In this document: positions 1 through 11,156 of the stretch, piece by piece
Layout of the letters: each line of letters starts with the position of its first letter
Numbering within the stretch: the first letter of the stretch is position 1
NCBI GenBank assembly: GCA_963573305.1
Contig: OY754329.1
Location: 66,275,084 to 66,339,083 of the forward strand
Direction of reading: 5' to 3'
Source: Pyrrhosoma nymphula
Taxonomy: Eukaryota > Arthropoda > Insecta > Odonata > Coenagrionidae
Length of the DNA stretch: 64,000 nt
The notes under the pieces: model-generated
The model's database searches: none
Told to the model about the DNA's origin: nothing
Seen by the model: only the letters and a program-made list of their open reading frames with translations
Program-made: the position numbers and the translations under genes

Positions 1-2766
1 TTTGTGCTACCGACGGCGGTGTCACGCGGGCCGTGTTCGGCAATTCACGAGCGAACGACGCGAAGGAAAGAAGAGGAGGTGGGTTCGATGAGCAGACCGT
101 TTATGGCGGCAATCTCCTTCTTCTATTTCACCGTGAAGTCTGACCTTACCATTAACACGGTAATAATTGGAGGTCCTTCTTCCTCGCCAAAAACTGCCTC
201 CCCAGGAGAGAAATTGTGCGACTACGAAGATACAGCGTGCACTGATGGGACGATATGCCCATTACGCTCGCAATGATGATCAAACGCGATGTTTACCGAG
301 ATAGGGGTCGTAACGTTTATGATGGGATATTATTCCTCAGAACTGCACTGACTGGCTGAAAACAAATACAGCAGATATAACGATAGCAATATAATGGAGT
401 ACTCAACATAGGTAGAATGGCCATCAGTGTCCATTCTACTTTAAGGAGATAGGAAAGAGAGCTTCAGGATAGGTAGATGATCCACTGTCCACATTAATTT
501 TTCATCTCTTCATAAATCCAAGATTCATTATCCTACAACGACTTTTATATTTTCATTTGTCATTTTCATCCATAGAAGAAAACAAATGAATTCTTCCCCA
601 AAGCCATAGCAAACCTTTTGAGTCACGTATTTCAAGGATTTGCCATTAGGCACGAGGTTACGGAGTGGGTTTCTTTTTGACTACGTCAAGGAAAATAGTC
701 TTCCTTCACCGTGGTTCCATGGAAGAACAATACTCACTGTTAAAAAAGGTAGGCGTGCACTAGTTGAGGGGATTAAAATAATACTGACCAGAAGAGAACG
801 AGCTAGTTATGCCTTTTTATGTCGCAACCAGAATCCTAAGTTACCTCGGGATGACATGCAATTATCTTCTGTTTCGTATGAAGTCCTGCAGTTAAGTTCC
901 CACGTGCTAAAGATGAACCAGCTGCTGCTCAACCATGGCTTGAGGAAGCATTGCGTTTACCCTGAAATCAAATATTAGGTTTTGATGGAAATCAGTTCGT
1001 TGACTTAAAAGGCTTTTTTTGTCACCAGCTTTCATGTTTGCATCGTCCAGGTTTACCTCATAAACAATTACTTATTATTTACGGTTAGATATCATAAAGT
1101 AGTCTGGTAATATTCCCATTATCGGATTTTATTAATTTCAAACACTTCGCCAATATATTCGGCCATTTTATTATGATATCCTTGATATTGGTAAAACGTT
1201 TATGAAAAATTCTGTTGTATTAATTGTGACTTCTCTGAAGCATTAATTAAAATTGTATGACACAAAATGCGCCGTCAAGCTGACATTTATGGAACAGCTA
1301 ATCTCTTTAAGGCTAATAAAATGTCCTTGACAATGCTGAACACAACTGAAGCGGTAAAATCGGCGCCATCGTAAATCCATTGCCACCGGGTATTGGTGAT
1401 CACCGGAAAATAGCTTTAACATCGGCAATGGCGTACCATAAACCTAAGAATTAACGACCACAGTTATGCATTGAGGTTAAGCTGTCTCGAATAAATATGA
1501 AGGATATACAAAAATGGGACGAAACAATTAATATGCAAGGTCTGATCAAAAATTCCGAAGACTGATTTTTTATGTTCATTAAAAACATAACATCTTATCC
1601 AATGTGTTCCCTTTCAAAGTACTGACATCGTCTAGCAAAATACTCCTCTAAACGGTGCTTTCAGTGATGGTTGCATGTGAAGGACACGCTCTTTTGGAAT
1701 CATATTCTATTCCTATCGCGTTTTTTTTGTTGATATCCTCACTTGTGTCAAACCTTCGTATCTTAAATGGAAACTTGAGCCTTGTAAATAACAATGGCTG
1801 ACAGAGGAAAAAACTGGTGAGTGCGGGGCTAAGGAAGGAATATAATTCCACATTAGTGCAACATTATCAAAAAACAAGGCTTGAATGAGCAGGCTATGAA
1901 GGATAGGACTAATCAAAAGGTACAAAACGATATATAACTCTGATATGAAGTATACCATATAAAATCAGTATCCGATTGTAAATTATATATATTATCGATT
2001 AAAAGTTCCTTTTGAGGAAGTATAACTGCCGTAAAACCACGTATATACCTGAAGGAAGCAAAAATATCGTTCACAGCTCTCTGTCAATTCAAAAATCAGC
2101 ATTAGATTAGAATCTAGCGACTAATGCGATATGATAATAGAATATTGAATATAATTGATTAAAAATTCTATTCAAGGAAGAAAGAAAATAGGCAGGCCAC
2201 TTGTTAACCAACGAAAGAAATTGCATATAAACGAGTCATAAATATTGCTCACAGAGCTCATAGTCACAAGAAAGGTTAGTAACCAATCATAATAGTACAT
2301 CTACGGGTGTGATATCCCAATGGAGTACCAAAAAATCACTCATGAAATATTTCCATTGAGGATGAATTGACGTCGTAAGACCACGTGTAAACCAATGAAA
2401 AAATGACAAATGAACGAACAAACGTAGCCAGAAATATCGTTCATGCAATGGTTATCCTCAAGTCTATAGAATTATGAAAAGACTGCATCGAAGGTATAAG
2501 AACACCAACATTCGATCAGGGTTCTTCCAAATAAACGAGATTTCAAAATTCGAAGCGAGGCATCTTTTATACTCCCCACCGCAAGAGGTAGATGCTGGTG
2601 ATAACTGCCGCGAAATTCGTCAAGAATACGTCTACGGGAATTCTCTTTTGTGATTCTCCCTCCTCCCCCCACTCTCCCATTCAGAAAATCCCAGCATCTC
2701 ATTATACGGAATGGATCGGTGGGGGAATGCAAGAGCAGTGGGATCTGTGAGCTGAAGGTTTTTTTT

Positions 2767-2793
2767 GGGAGGGAGGAGGGACGGGAAGGGGGG
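2767..2793 (+). other. Strict G-quadruplex-forming motif
   Basis: Five runs of three or more G occur at 2767, 2771, 2778, 2783 and 2788, separated by loops of 1, 4, 2 and 2 nt. This satisfies the usual G3+N1-7 rule on the plus strand. More G runs follow up to 2818, and a C-rich patch lies near 2660, so the whole 2650-2820 block is strongly strand-asymmetric. No gene is recognised beside it, so a regulatory role is not implied. Confidence 0.7.
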
Positions 2794-4498
2794 AGCGTTA
2801 AAAGGGAAAAGGGGGGAGTGAAAAAATAATTCGTCAAGCGAAAGGTAAAAACATGCTTCGGTGAAAGGGAATCAGTCATTTTGTTTTATTATATTTTTTC
2901 GCGTGACGGGCACGATTCTTCTCCTCCGCGCCCATCTTTTCCAAGCAGATGTGACACGAACAATTCCCAAAAAAATTTGATGACTAGCGATGACTTCATT
3001 TCTCTCATGAGACATTTCGCAATTCAACCTCAGAGCAAATGTCTTTTCATCAATCCGGATTGATTCAATTCATATTTATCCATCTCAGTTCCATGACGGC
3101 AGAATATCTAGTGTTAGAAAAATGTAAACAACATCAATAATGATTGGATATCATAAATACTTCGTAAAATTTCATGCATATTTTTCAACTTTTAAAGCAG
3201 CATGGACCTCAACAACAAGTATCAGCAATAATTATCAATCGTGAGAAAACCATTTCCCTCATACACGTTTTTTCCTGCACGGTACATTATTTCGTCGTTG
3301 ATAATTTGAATTTTTCAATATTCTTGCAATTAAAAATATCTATTTATCTCACTCTAGTGATAGTATAAAAGCAGTAAATGCAAAAGAAACCCTTCGTATG
3401 GCCTATTTATTTCAAGCTTGCAAATATAGCTTTAATTTACTTTTATCGAACATTCACCCATTAGAATAGGTTAAACTCTCAGTGTTTCCTAGAGATTGAG
3501 TTTGAAAAAAATCTTGATGCAGATAAAATAAAATATACTTTTCCACTTATCGCTTATTACTTATAAATGCCTAAGCACCAAAAGGCTGCCTACAAATATG
3601 ATGCAAAAATAATTCAAGTAAAATGATTCTATGCAATCTGACAAAATCCCGGAACCCTTGGCAAAACTCAATTTGTCATGAACTTGTTTCCCATATTAAC
3701 ATCGCCCTTTTAAACGAAAAAGAGCATCAAGGAATACATCACCAGAAAATTTTAAAGAACTTTCTACCCTGCAAAGGTGGTCTACTTATGGGAAAGGCTG
3801 TGCCCAAAGAATTGAAAAAAATACTTCATTGCAAGCAAGGAGCGAGGAAATATACAAATCTCAGTTTCGAAAGCACGAACAGAGACCAACTTGCAAATTC
3901 CAAGCGAGAAAGATGCCTAGGGCGATGGTCTTTAATTAATGTTGCAAGGAGTGGATTGCTTTAGCAATTCCTTCCTACTCTGGAGCCCTTTAAAGCTAAC
4001 ACACTAGCGAGTGTCATGAAGATACCTTATGAAACGCTTCTTTGAATGTATTTGGCTTAACTGGCTCTATATCAAAGCGCAGCAAAGTTTACCATACATT
4101 TCCTAATTGAAAATATTAAAAGTACATTTCCCGCATTGTAGGAAGTACCCGTTTCAGAAAAAGAAGACATTCTCTAACGCAAGGCTTTAGGAGTTAAGAG
4201 AACCTATTTTATTTAGCCAAGAGCTGGGTTATCATACGGTGAAAACAAAATAAAAATAGAGCTCTTTTAGAACCTTAGATGCTGTAATTTTAAAAGCAAT
4301 TGAGGACAAGGAGAATGTAGGTCGAACTTCTAACTAAATATTGAAGTTACATCGCAAAACATAATCTCAGTACTGTCGTAATTTACCAATAGATATTCAC
4401 TGATGTGATCCTACCCTCAGACTAGAACCACTCAAAATAAATTTCCGCAGTTACGCGTCAATTAATTAAATATAATGTTCTGTTAAATAACGGAATAT

Positions 4499-4535
4499 GA
4501 AAGAAAGAAGACAAATTTGAAAGAAAGAAAGAAAG
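4499..4535 (+). repeat. GAAA microsatellite, interrupted
   Basis: Two tracts of the tetranucleotide GAAA (4499-4510 and 4519-4535) are separated by a short AT-rich interruption. Confidence 0.8.
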
Positions 4536-7500
4536 TTTGGTCAATTTCTAAAACGTACCGTTAAGACAGTAGTCATCCTATGCAAGACGAAGGAAATTTA
4601 ACATTGGAAGAACGGGAGGAGAAACAGTGGGTCAATGGATCGGAGAGATTGAGAGGCATTAGTTATAGTGATAACGCCTACTAGGATAACAAGAAAAAGG
4701 TCAGAGTAAAAAGGAAGACGGAAGAACATCTGTATCAAGGCCGACTTGAAACTCAATCAACCCATTCTCATTCTCAACAAGGCTCATTCTATCGTGAAAA
4801 AGTTCGCCGCTGTGTCATACGATACTCCCTTGGAGTGAGTTGGAGGCAATATATGATTTGGAATGTAGGCACATAACGGGGATTATTACAGATAATCTAC
4901 CATTCATATATACGTTTTCCGTGACCCATGGAAATTATTACATGCCGTCTGACAATGAGACTTGAAAAAAATGCTTGCGACGGAAACACCATTTGGGTTA
5001 CGCCGATGAATCTCATGAGAGGGTTTTGAGCAACTTCCAAAATTATTTTTATGAGGAACAAGATGCCATCTTTCCAATGATGACAAAATATCAGCCACTT
5101 ACCACAATAGTTTTTGACTTACTTTTCAAAACATACCAGCCATTTATCATTGCAAATGGCACGGGTATGCACTCCAGAGGTACTTATTTTTTTAAAAATC
5201 AGGAGTTTATAACGCATAGATCTCGTCAAAAATGGAATAGTGTGTAGCTTTATATTTTTCTCGACTATTTAAAAAAATAAATAATTACCGCAGTAATTAT
5301 CACAGAATCGCAAAATATCTTCGGTTGTGAAGGGGTTCTAAGCGCATGACATGGATAAAATGATTCAAGTTAAAACCTTATAATTATGCCTTTAGTTGGT
5401 TACTGAAAGTTTCAGTATATTTCTATAAGTCTTTGCGTCATTATTGTTGAAATATTAACTTAATGCTTTTTACATTTATTTTTAATTCAAAAATATAATT
5501 TAAATGTGGTCTCTATTATGACTAGGGAAAAATTACGCTCAAACGACCTCAAAGTTGTCTGAGGTCATTCATGCATGATATTGTATTCGCTTACCTTCGT
5601 AAGGTGGAGGAGATTTTAATTAAAACTCAGCGAAATAAAAGAGAAAAACTTATTGGACACACTTTGAGGCAAAAGCACCCTCCCTAAAACCAGATTGGAT
5701 GAGATGACAATTTATAATATAGCATATTAATTTTTTTAAGTACTAATGAACAGATGTTCCAAATTTTGTTTGAATGTGTCGAAGGGTGTTTAAGAGTATA
5801 ACGTTCAACCAAACAGGATTTCATATAGAAAGAAGAAATATATTACCACTGCAATATTTACGGAAGAATTTTGATAGACTACCTTCCATGACGAATTAAG
5901 TCATAGAAAACAAAAAATTACCAATAAAGATGAATATGAATATACATAAAATAAAGATGCAACCCATTCGATATAAAATCGATTATTAAGAAAAACATAA
6001 ACTAAGCTTTCGATTTAGTCTCGAAATAATATTAAAAAAAAATGTACTTCCTAACTACTGCTAATTTCACAACAGCTTTCCAAAATGAATAGATACAATT
6101 TCCAAAGGCAATGGAGGTGCTGTCAGGTGCAATAATTTATTTTACTACAATCTAGACGAATCAATAAAACCCTGGATTCTATTTGCCTTCCACGTCGTCT
6201 TTGGCGTCATGACTATGAAAAAGGTTCATTTGATAGGGAAATGGCCTCGGAAAAAGAAACAGGGACTGATAATACCCAATTCGGAATAACAATGAATAAA
6301 CAATGGTGCAATAATGGAGACCAGAAGAATTCTCATGTAATTAACATATCTATGCGTGATTAAATAAAAGTAATTAAAAATATGCGTCATAAATTCAAAT
6401 GAAACATAAATAGAACGTTAATAATTGAATTCATTCCACACCTAACTCACTAGTTCTTTACGTTTTACGGAAAAGAAGGAATCAGAACTTAAATTCTACA
6501 ATTCAATGACCCAAACGAGTCTTTCAAAAGAGTCGAAACTTTGCTCTAGAAATTCATAAAAATTTACCTTTTTACAAAACATTGCCCTCAGTTTAGTATC
6601 CCACTATTTTCCACCACAAATAGATTCCTATTGCCTCTGTGATAACGGTATACGCCTGCGGTGAAGTAATACTCAAACGTGGAGGGATAATTAAGCGTTG
6701 GAAATTCCGAGAAGTACCACAGGCAAGAAAAGGAAATCCACGGCAAAGCAATTATAGTGAAACGCAACCGTAAACAGAACGTTTCACAGCTAGGAAACTA
6801 GATTTCTGAGCGTATCCATAAGCAAGTTTATGTGTGCGGCGGTAAATAGTTTTTTTTTAGGATATTCACATTATTTTTTCACTTTTGTAGGATATTCGCA
6901 TTTATTAAATTCACACTGCCCGGTGGAATAGACTCAATAACCCATTTGTTCTGTACAAGCCAAAATGCCCGATGATTCTAGACGGGAGAGATAAAAGTAT
7001 GAAATAATATAATACATAAGAGAATCTGTCTTCTCAATTTCTCATCTTAGTTTTTTTTACTGGAAGTGAAAATTACCCGTTTTGTGGCTTAATGATGCAT
7101 AGAATTAAACATTTTACTAAAATCGTTCACTTTTATAAAATTAAAACTAAAAAAGTATTCCAGTTTCACGAGGGGGGCGTGGGGAAGATCCCCATTAACT
7201 TAAAGCATGTTTTCCCTTTATTGAGTTTGTGCTGGATTTTTTACCAGGACCAATAGGACCCCATATTTGATTTTTTTATTGAAATATAGCAGCCTTAAGA
7301 AGCATGACGCATCTCCGGAGCTCCTGAAGCTAAAAGCCGTGTCTCACAACGTCCAACTCTAATCGTTGTTCTCGATATTCTTGAGATTCGTTTTTCCGCA
7401 AAAAGGGCATTGCTCAGTAGATCCTTGAGAAAGATAATTAATTCTTCTCTTAGATGTATTATTTTTATACTGAAAAATATTAGTTATAAAATAATTATGT

Positions 7501-7790
7501 GAGTAAAAAACTAAATTAATCCAATGTTCCCTAAAGAGAAGTTTAAAAAATTCCAATTTCCTATCCTTAAGTAACCTCTACTAACAAAAGCAATCTTCCG
7601 TGTTAAAATAAACAAGATGGTAATCGAAATCGACGGTCAGTAAAGTATCGCGCTAATTCAGCTTACTTTAGCAACTCTACGCTAGATGACGGTGAAATGA
7701 TTGAAATCTTATAAAGTTTTAAGCTGAATCAGCATCTTTATGGAGTAAAAAAAGAAGAGTACATATGAAATGACGATACAGTTAAACATT

Positions 7791-9370
7791 CTAGTTGAGT
7801 AATTCATTGAAGACGATATTTTGGGTCCAGCCATAGGCCACAGGACGCCCGGGTGAATCCTCGTAAGTGATCTTGACTGCCAGGGCATCCTTAGATCTAA
7901 CCCTTGATAGAGCGATGTACAATATTCGATGAGAAAATACGGGTCCTGGAAGATAAAGGCCAACAGTACCAAGTGTTTGGACTTGAATCTTATTCATATA
8001 TCGCAAACGATAATGTAATCGGCAATTGAAGCCTCTTGATGGTGAACGGGAAAGTTGAGTCACTTGGAGTGAGCGGAATTCTTGTAAGAGTACGCACAGT
8101 TCCCATGAACTCACCGCTTAAGAGTTCGGCATAGATAGTATTCGGATGAAGAGACTTGATGATCAGTCATGTTCTGCTAACTAAACCTTTTCTAACATCC
8201 AAGTTTCTGATGAGCATAACAACTGCGCCAGGTTTCAAACGAAGAGTGTAAGGGGGTAAGCCGCTCATTTCGATCAGATGTAATAATTCAACTGGGTATC
8301 GCATACGTTCGCTCTCATCTTCATTTACTATAGAATCAAGACTATGGTAAGTCATTTCAGATCCAGCCAATCTTTGCTTTTCAGATCTTGCTCTGACATA
8401 ATCACAATATCTGGCCCGTAAAAACGTTCAATTAAATCTCCATGGAATTAAATCTCACTTGGAATTCGAATGAAATCGTTATCCCAAGCATTTGCTGAGC
8501 CAGGGCCAACGTCAAGTAGGAAGCGGTTGAATTCTACCTCACCTGAATTTGTTCGCAACTGTTATGTCAAGGTGAACTTCTCGAATGAATCCCAGAGAGT
8601 GCAGGAGATAAAGCAATTTTCAATTATAAAAGCTCTAGCATCGTGTGAAACAACTGGTAAAACTTGTTGGAAATCTCATCCAAGAATCAAGACCTTGCCA
8701 CCAAACGGTATGTCGTTATTTTGAATGCCTCTGAGTAATCTGTCAAGGCAGTATAACGCATTGGATGGAATCATTGATGCCTCATCAAGTATAAAGACCT
8801 TTGTCTCGAGTAGTTAATGTCCTGCCTTTGAGGTAGGTTTGATGCTACTGACAGAATTCTCGAAGATAGGAATCGTAAATTTGAATACGCTGTGGCCAGT
8901 TCGTCCTCCAGGAAGTAGCATAGCTGCAGTGCCTGTCCTTGCCACAGCTGAACACTTGATTTCTTTACCACGGAAGAAATGAAGTTAAGTTTCATAGAGG
9001 TAAGTCTTTCCGTAACCACCGGCGCTTGCAATGAAGAAGGCATTCGTACTTATTTCGTTTGTCAAAACACGTTCGCAAATGTGATCGAAGACAATCTTCT
9101 GGTTGGTATTCAGATTTGGAATGATTTGGTTGGCTAATTCTTCCTTGGTTTGTGGGTCGAACACTGCGTTTTTCAGAACCTCCAAGTCAATAGTAGGGAA
9201 GCCAAGGGTGTTTAAAGCAATGGAATGTGGCATAAGGATTTATCCGATTTCACAATGAGCTTTTTTTCTGCTAACTTGCATGGAAAATTATCTACGGAAA
9301 TCTTCAGTGAGCGCGATCTCGAACTTCAAGAAAAGATTGAATGGTTGGTTCTTTGAGAATACAAAATGCA
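7791..9370 (-). pseudogene. Helitron PIF1-like helicase, C-terminal half, degenerate
   Basis: Rolling-circle Helitron transposons encode a RepHel protein whose C-terminal half is a PIF1-family 5'-3' DNA helicase; this is such a half. Read on the minus strand: an upstream block (KKAHCEIG, then LGFPTIDLE near 9170-9280); a Q-motif-like LNTNQKIVFDHI; a Walker A-like AGGYGKTYL near 9000-9025, where Tyr replaces the usual Thr; Walker B LDEAS at 8775-8790; then G*DFQQVLPVV near 8660-8680, where a stop replaces one residue of the usual GGDFRQ motif; YPVELLHL and GLPPYTLRLKPGAVVML at 8210-8310; and the C-terminal ALSRVRSKDAL near 7880-7915. Frame changes and stops separate these blocks, so no helicase can be made. 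No Rep (HUH nuclease) domain was seen upstream, and the element ends were not found. The family is clear; subfamily and borders are not. Confidence 0.86.
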
Positions 9371-10957
9371 TACAGGTAAGCAAACGTCTCCAAACCCACC
9401 GCGCTACTTTGGGGTCGATTTTCACTGTTCATTTTTGCACTTTCGCCGTTCGCCACGCCTGAACCGTTGGACTTTTTAAATTTTTCTCTTTTAACCTTTC
9501 CTTAGACACCTCAATCGAATGTTTTTGCCAAGCCGTTCTCTCAATTTAGTTGGCACAGTAAAAAAAACACGTTTTAAATTAATATATAGATATTTACATG
9601 GCCACAAGAGACCCTTCTCCTTAAAAGAGTTAGATATGACTGAAATCTTGAAATTTTCAAAACGGCAATATGCCTTTGTTTGAACCAGGTATAATAGCTA
9701 TATTCATTCTTAATTTTACCTCATTCGGTTACGTGTTTTTTGAGTGGTTCAGTAACAGACACACTTACAAAAAACAGCCACATATTTTATATTGCTATAT
9801 AAAATTATATAGATTTTATATATTTTAACAATCTTTAGGTAGGCCTTTCAATAGGTGTTACATGCAGGTATTTACTTCAAAGTCAGGTCGTATTTAACCT
9901 TTCCTGATGTCATTGACAATATTCCTTTCATTAAATCATTAGGCTCGTTCCATTTGTATCTCGTAGCATCCCACTCCACTCCACTGAGAGTGCACTCCAC
10001 TCTCCCCTCTTTATTGTGGTGGAGAAAATTGGTGGCACTCGCTCGTGAACAGCGGAACGTCATCAGGGCAGGTAGAGGAAATTATACCAGAGAGATGAGT
10101 TACAGGGGCAGAGATTCCCTTTGGTGTTCCCAGCCGAAGTCCTTTGGAACCTCTACCCGCTAAAAAGCATATTATTCACTCTTATGGACCTCAAACACAC
10201 CTCTAAAGAGTGTCGCTAAGTTTTGATATGCCATTTCACCTCAATATATCCTCTTCTCTCAGATATATCTCTATCCATTTATGATGCCATCTACTAACAC
10301 CAACTTATCTTCTCCACTGACCATTCGGAACACTCTAATACGTTTCTCTCTCTTGCTATCCAGTTTACCCTCGTGATCCTTCTTCACACCCACAACTCAA
10401 AGGATTAAACTCATCGCAAAACCTATTGCAAAAACCAAACTTCCGAGACTTACAGCGGACTGTTTCAGACTAGCCATTCTGCTAGTATTTTCTTTATAAC
10501 TATGTCAAAAATTCCCCTCATCATTTTTGTTTCTTCGCCAATGCTGTACAAGAAAATGCAGTTCTGTACCTTAGATCTAATCTCTCTCTAACCTCAACAA
10601 TAAGTCCAACGCGGATTCAGAGATAATAAGAAAAATAACAATTTAATTGCCTGCGAGTGTTAATTTCTCAGCACTACGCTCTTTTATAATGCCAGAGTTG
10701 CGTACCTTTCTATTTTTATTAATTCTATCAGGGCGCAGTGAGAAATGAATGACTCTTCACTCCCCCACCTAGTTAATATATGCGTATACATACCTTAAGG
10801 GTACTTCATACATTTCTTTAGCTATCTTAGCAACGTTTCTTGTCACTGAGGCTTGTAACCAATACAAAGTGTCTCCGAAATTGCTCTCCCATGTCTCAGC
10901 CTACATTGAGAACCTTGGAGGATGCGGCAAACCAACGGCCCTCTTTCTTGTTGCTTA
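9371..10957. other. No recognised gene; CT-rich patch at 10165-10440
   Basis: The frames here are short. A low-complexity cactccac cluster lies at 9968-10005. Read on the minus strand, 10165-10440 gives a broken sequence faintly like the C-terminal tail of non-LTR reverse transcriptases (NWIARERNVLE resembling the WxDRVTNEEVL block). The resemblance is too weak to call as a feature. Confidence 0.45.
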
Positions 10958-10965
10958 CCATAAAG
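10958..10965. repeat. Left target-site duplication of SPIN-like element
   Basis: CCATAAAG immediately precedes the element. The right flank reads ACATAAAG, a 7 of 8 match. Eight-bp duplications are the hallmark of hAT transposition. Confidence 0.75.
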
Positions 10966-11148
10966 CAGTGGTTATCAACGTGTGGGTCGCGACCCCTTAG
11001 GTGGTCGAGCGACCCTTTCACAGAGGTCGCCTAAGACCATCGGAGAACACATTTCCGATCTTACCATGGTTTCCATATTTCCGGGGGTCACCACAACATG
11101 AGGAACTGTATTCAAGGGTCGCAGGATTAGGAATGTTGAGAACCACCG
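10966..11148 (+). mobile_element. Short non-autonomous hAT transposon, SPIN-like
   Basis: This is a 183-bp non-coding element, too short to encode a transposase and so dependent on one supplied in trans. The 5' end begins CAGTGGTTATCAAC and the reverse-complemented 3' end CGGTGGTTCTCAAC, matching at 12 of 14 positions. Inside are GTGGGTCGCGACCCC near the left end, TTTCACAGAGGTCGCCTAAG in the middle, and GGGGGTCACCACAACATGAG then AGGGTCGCAGGATTAGGAA near the right end. From memory these match the SPIN (Space Invader) hAT family, known for horizontal transfer among vertebrates and some invertebrates. The 8-bp flanks match at 7 of 8 positions. Terminal mismatches and the flank mismatch indicate moderate age. 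An alternative is another hAT group with similar subterminal GGGTCGC sequence. Confidence 0.85.
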
Positions 11149-11156
11149 ACATAAAG
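11149..11156. repeat. Right target-site duplication of SPIN-like element
   Basis: ACATAAAG follows the element, with one mismatch to the left copy CCATAAAG. Confidence 0.75.

Larger units (their letters stand above)
1..7700. other. AT-rich DNA without a recognised gene
   Basis: Both strands contain only short open frames (at most 135 codons), none with a domain I recognise. The longest, on the minus strand at 2472-2879, is purine/pyrimidine-biased low-complexity sequence. A 30-bp imperfect direct duplication starts at 6858 and 6888 (shared core taggatattc). The G-rich motif and the GAAA microsatellite inside this stretch are listed separately. Confidence 0.6.

Noticed and set aside
7165..7200. 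gggggcgtggggaagatccc, similar to gggatgggaagatccc at 21010 and gggggagggaccccc at 17330, as a possible repeat end
   Set aside because: Similarity is limited to short G- and C-runs; no common flanks.
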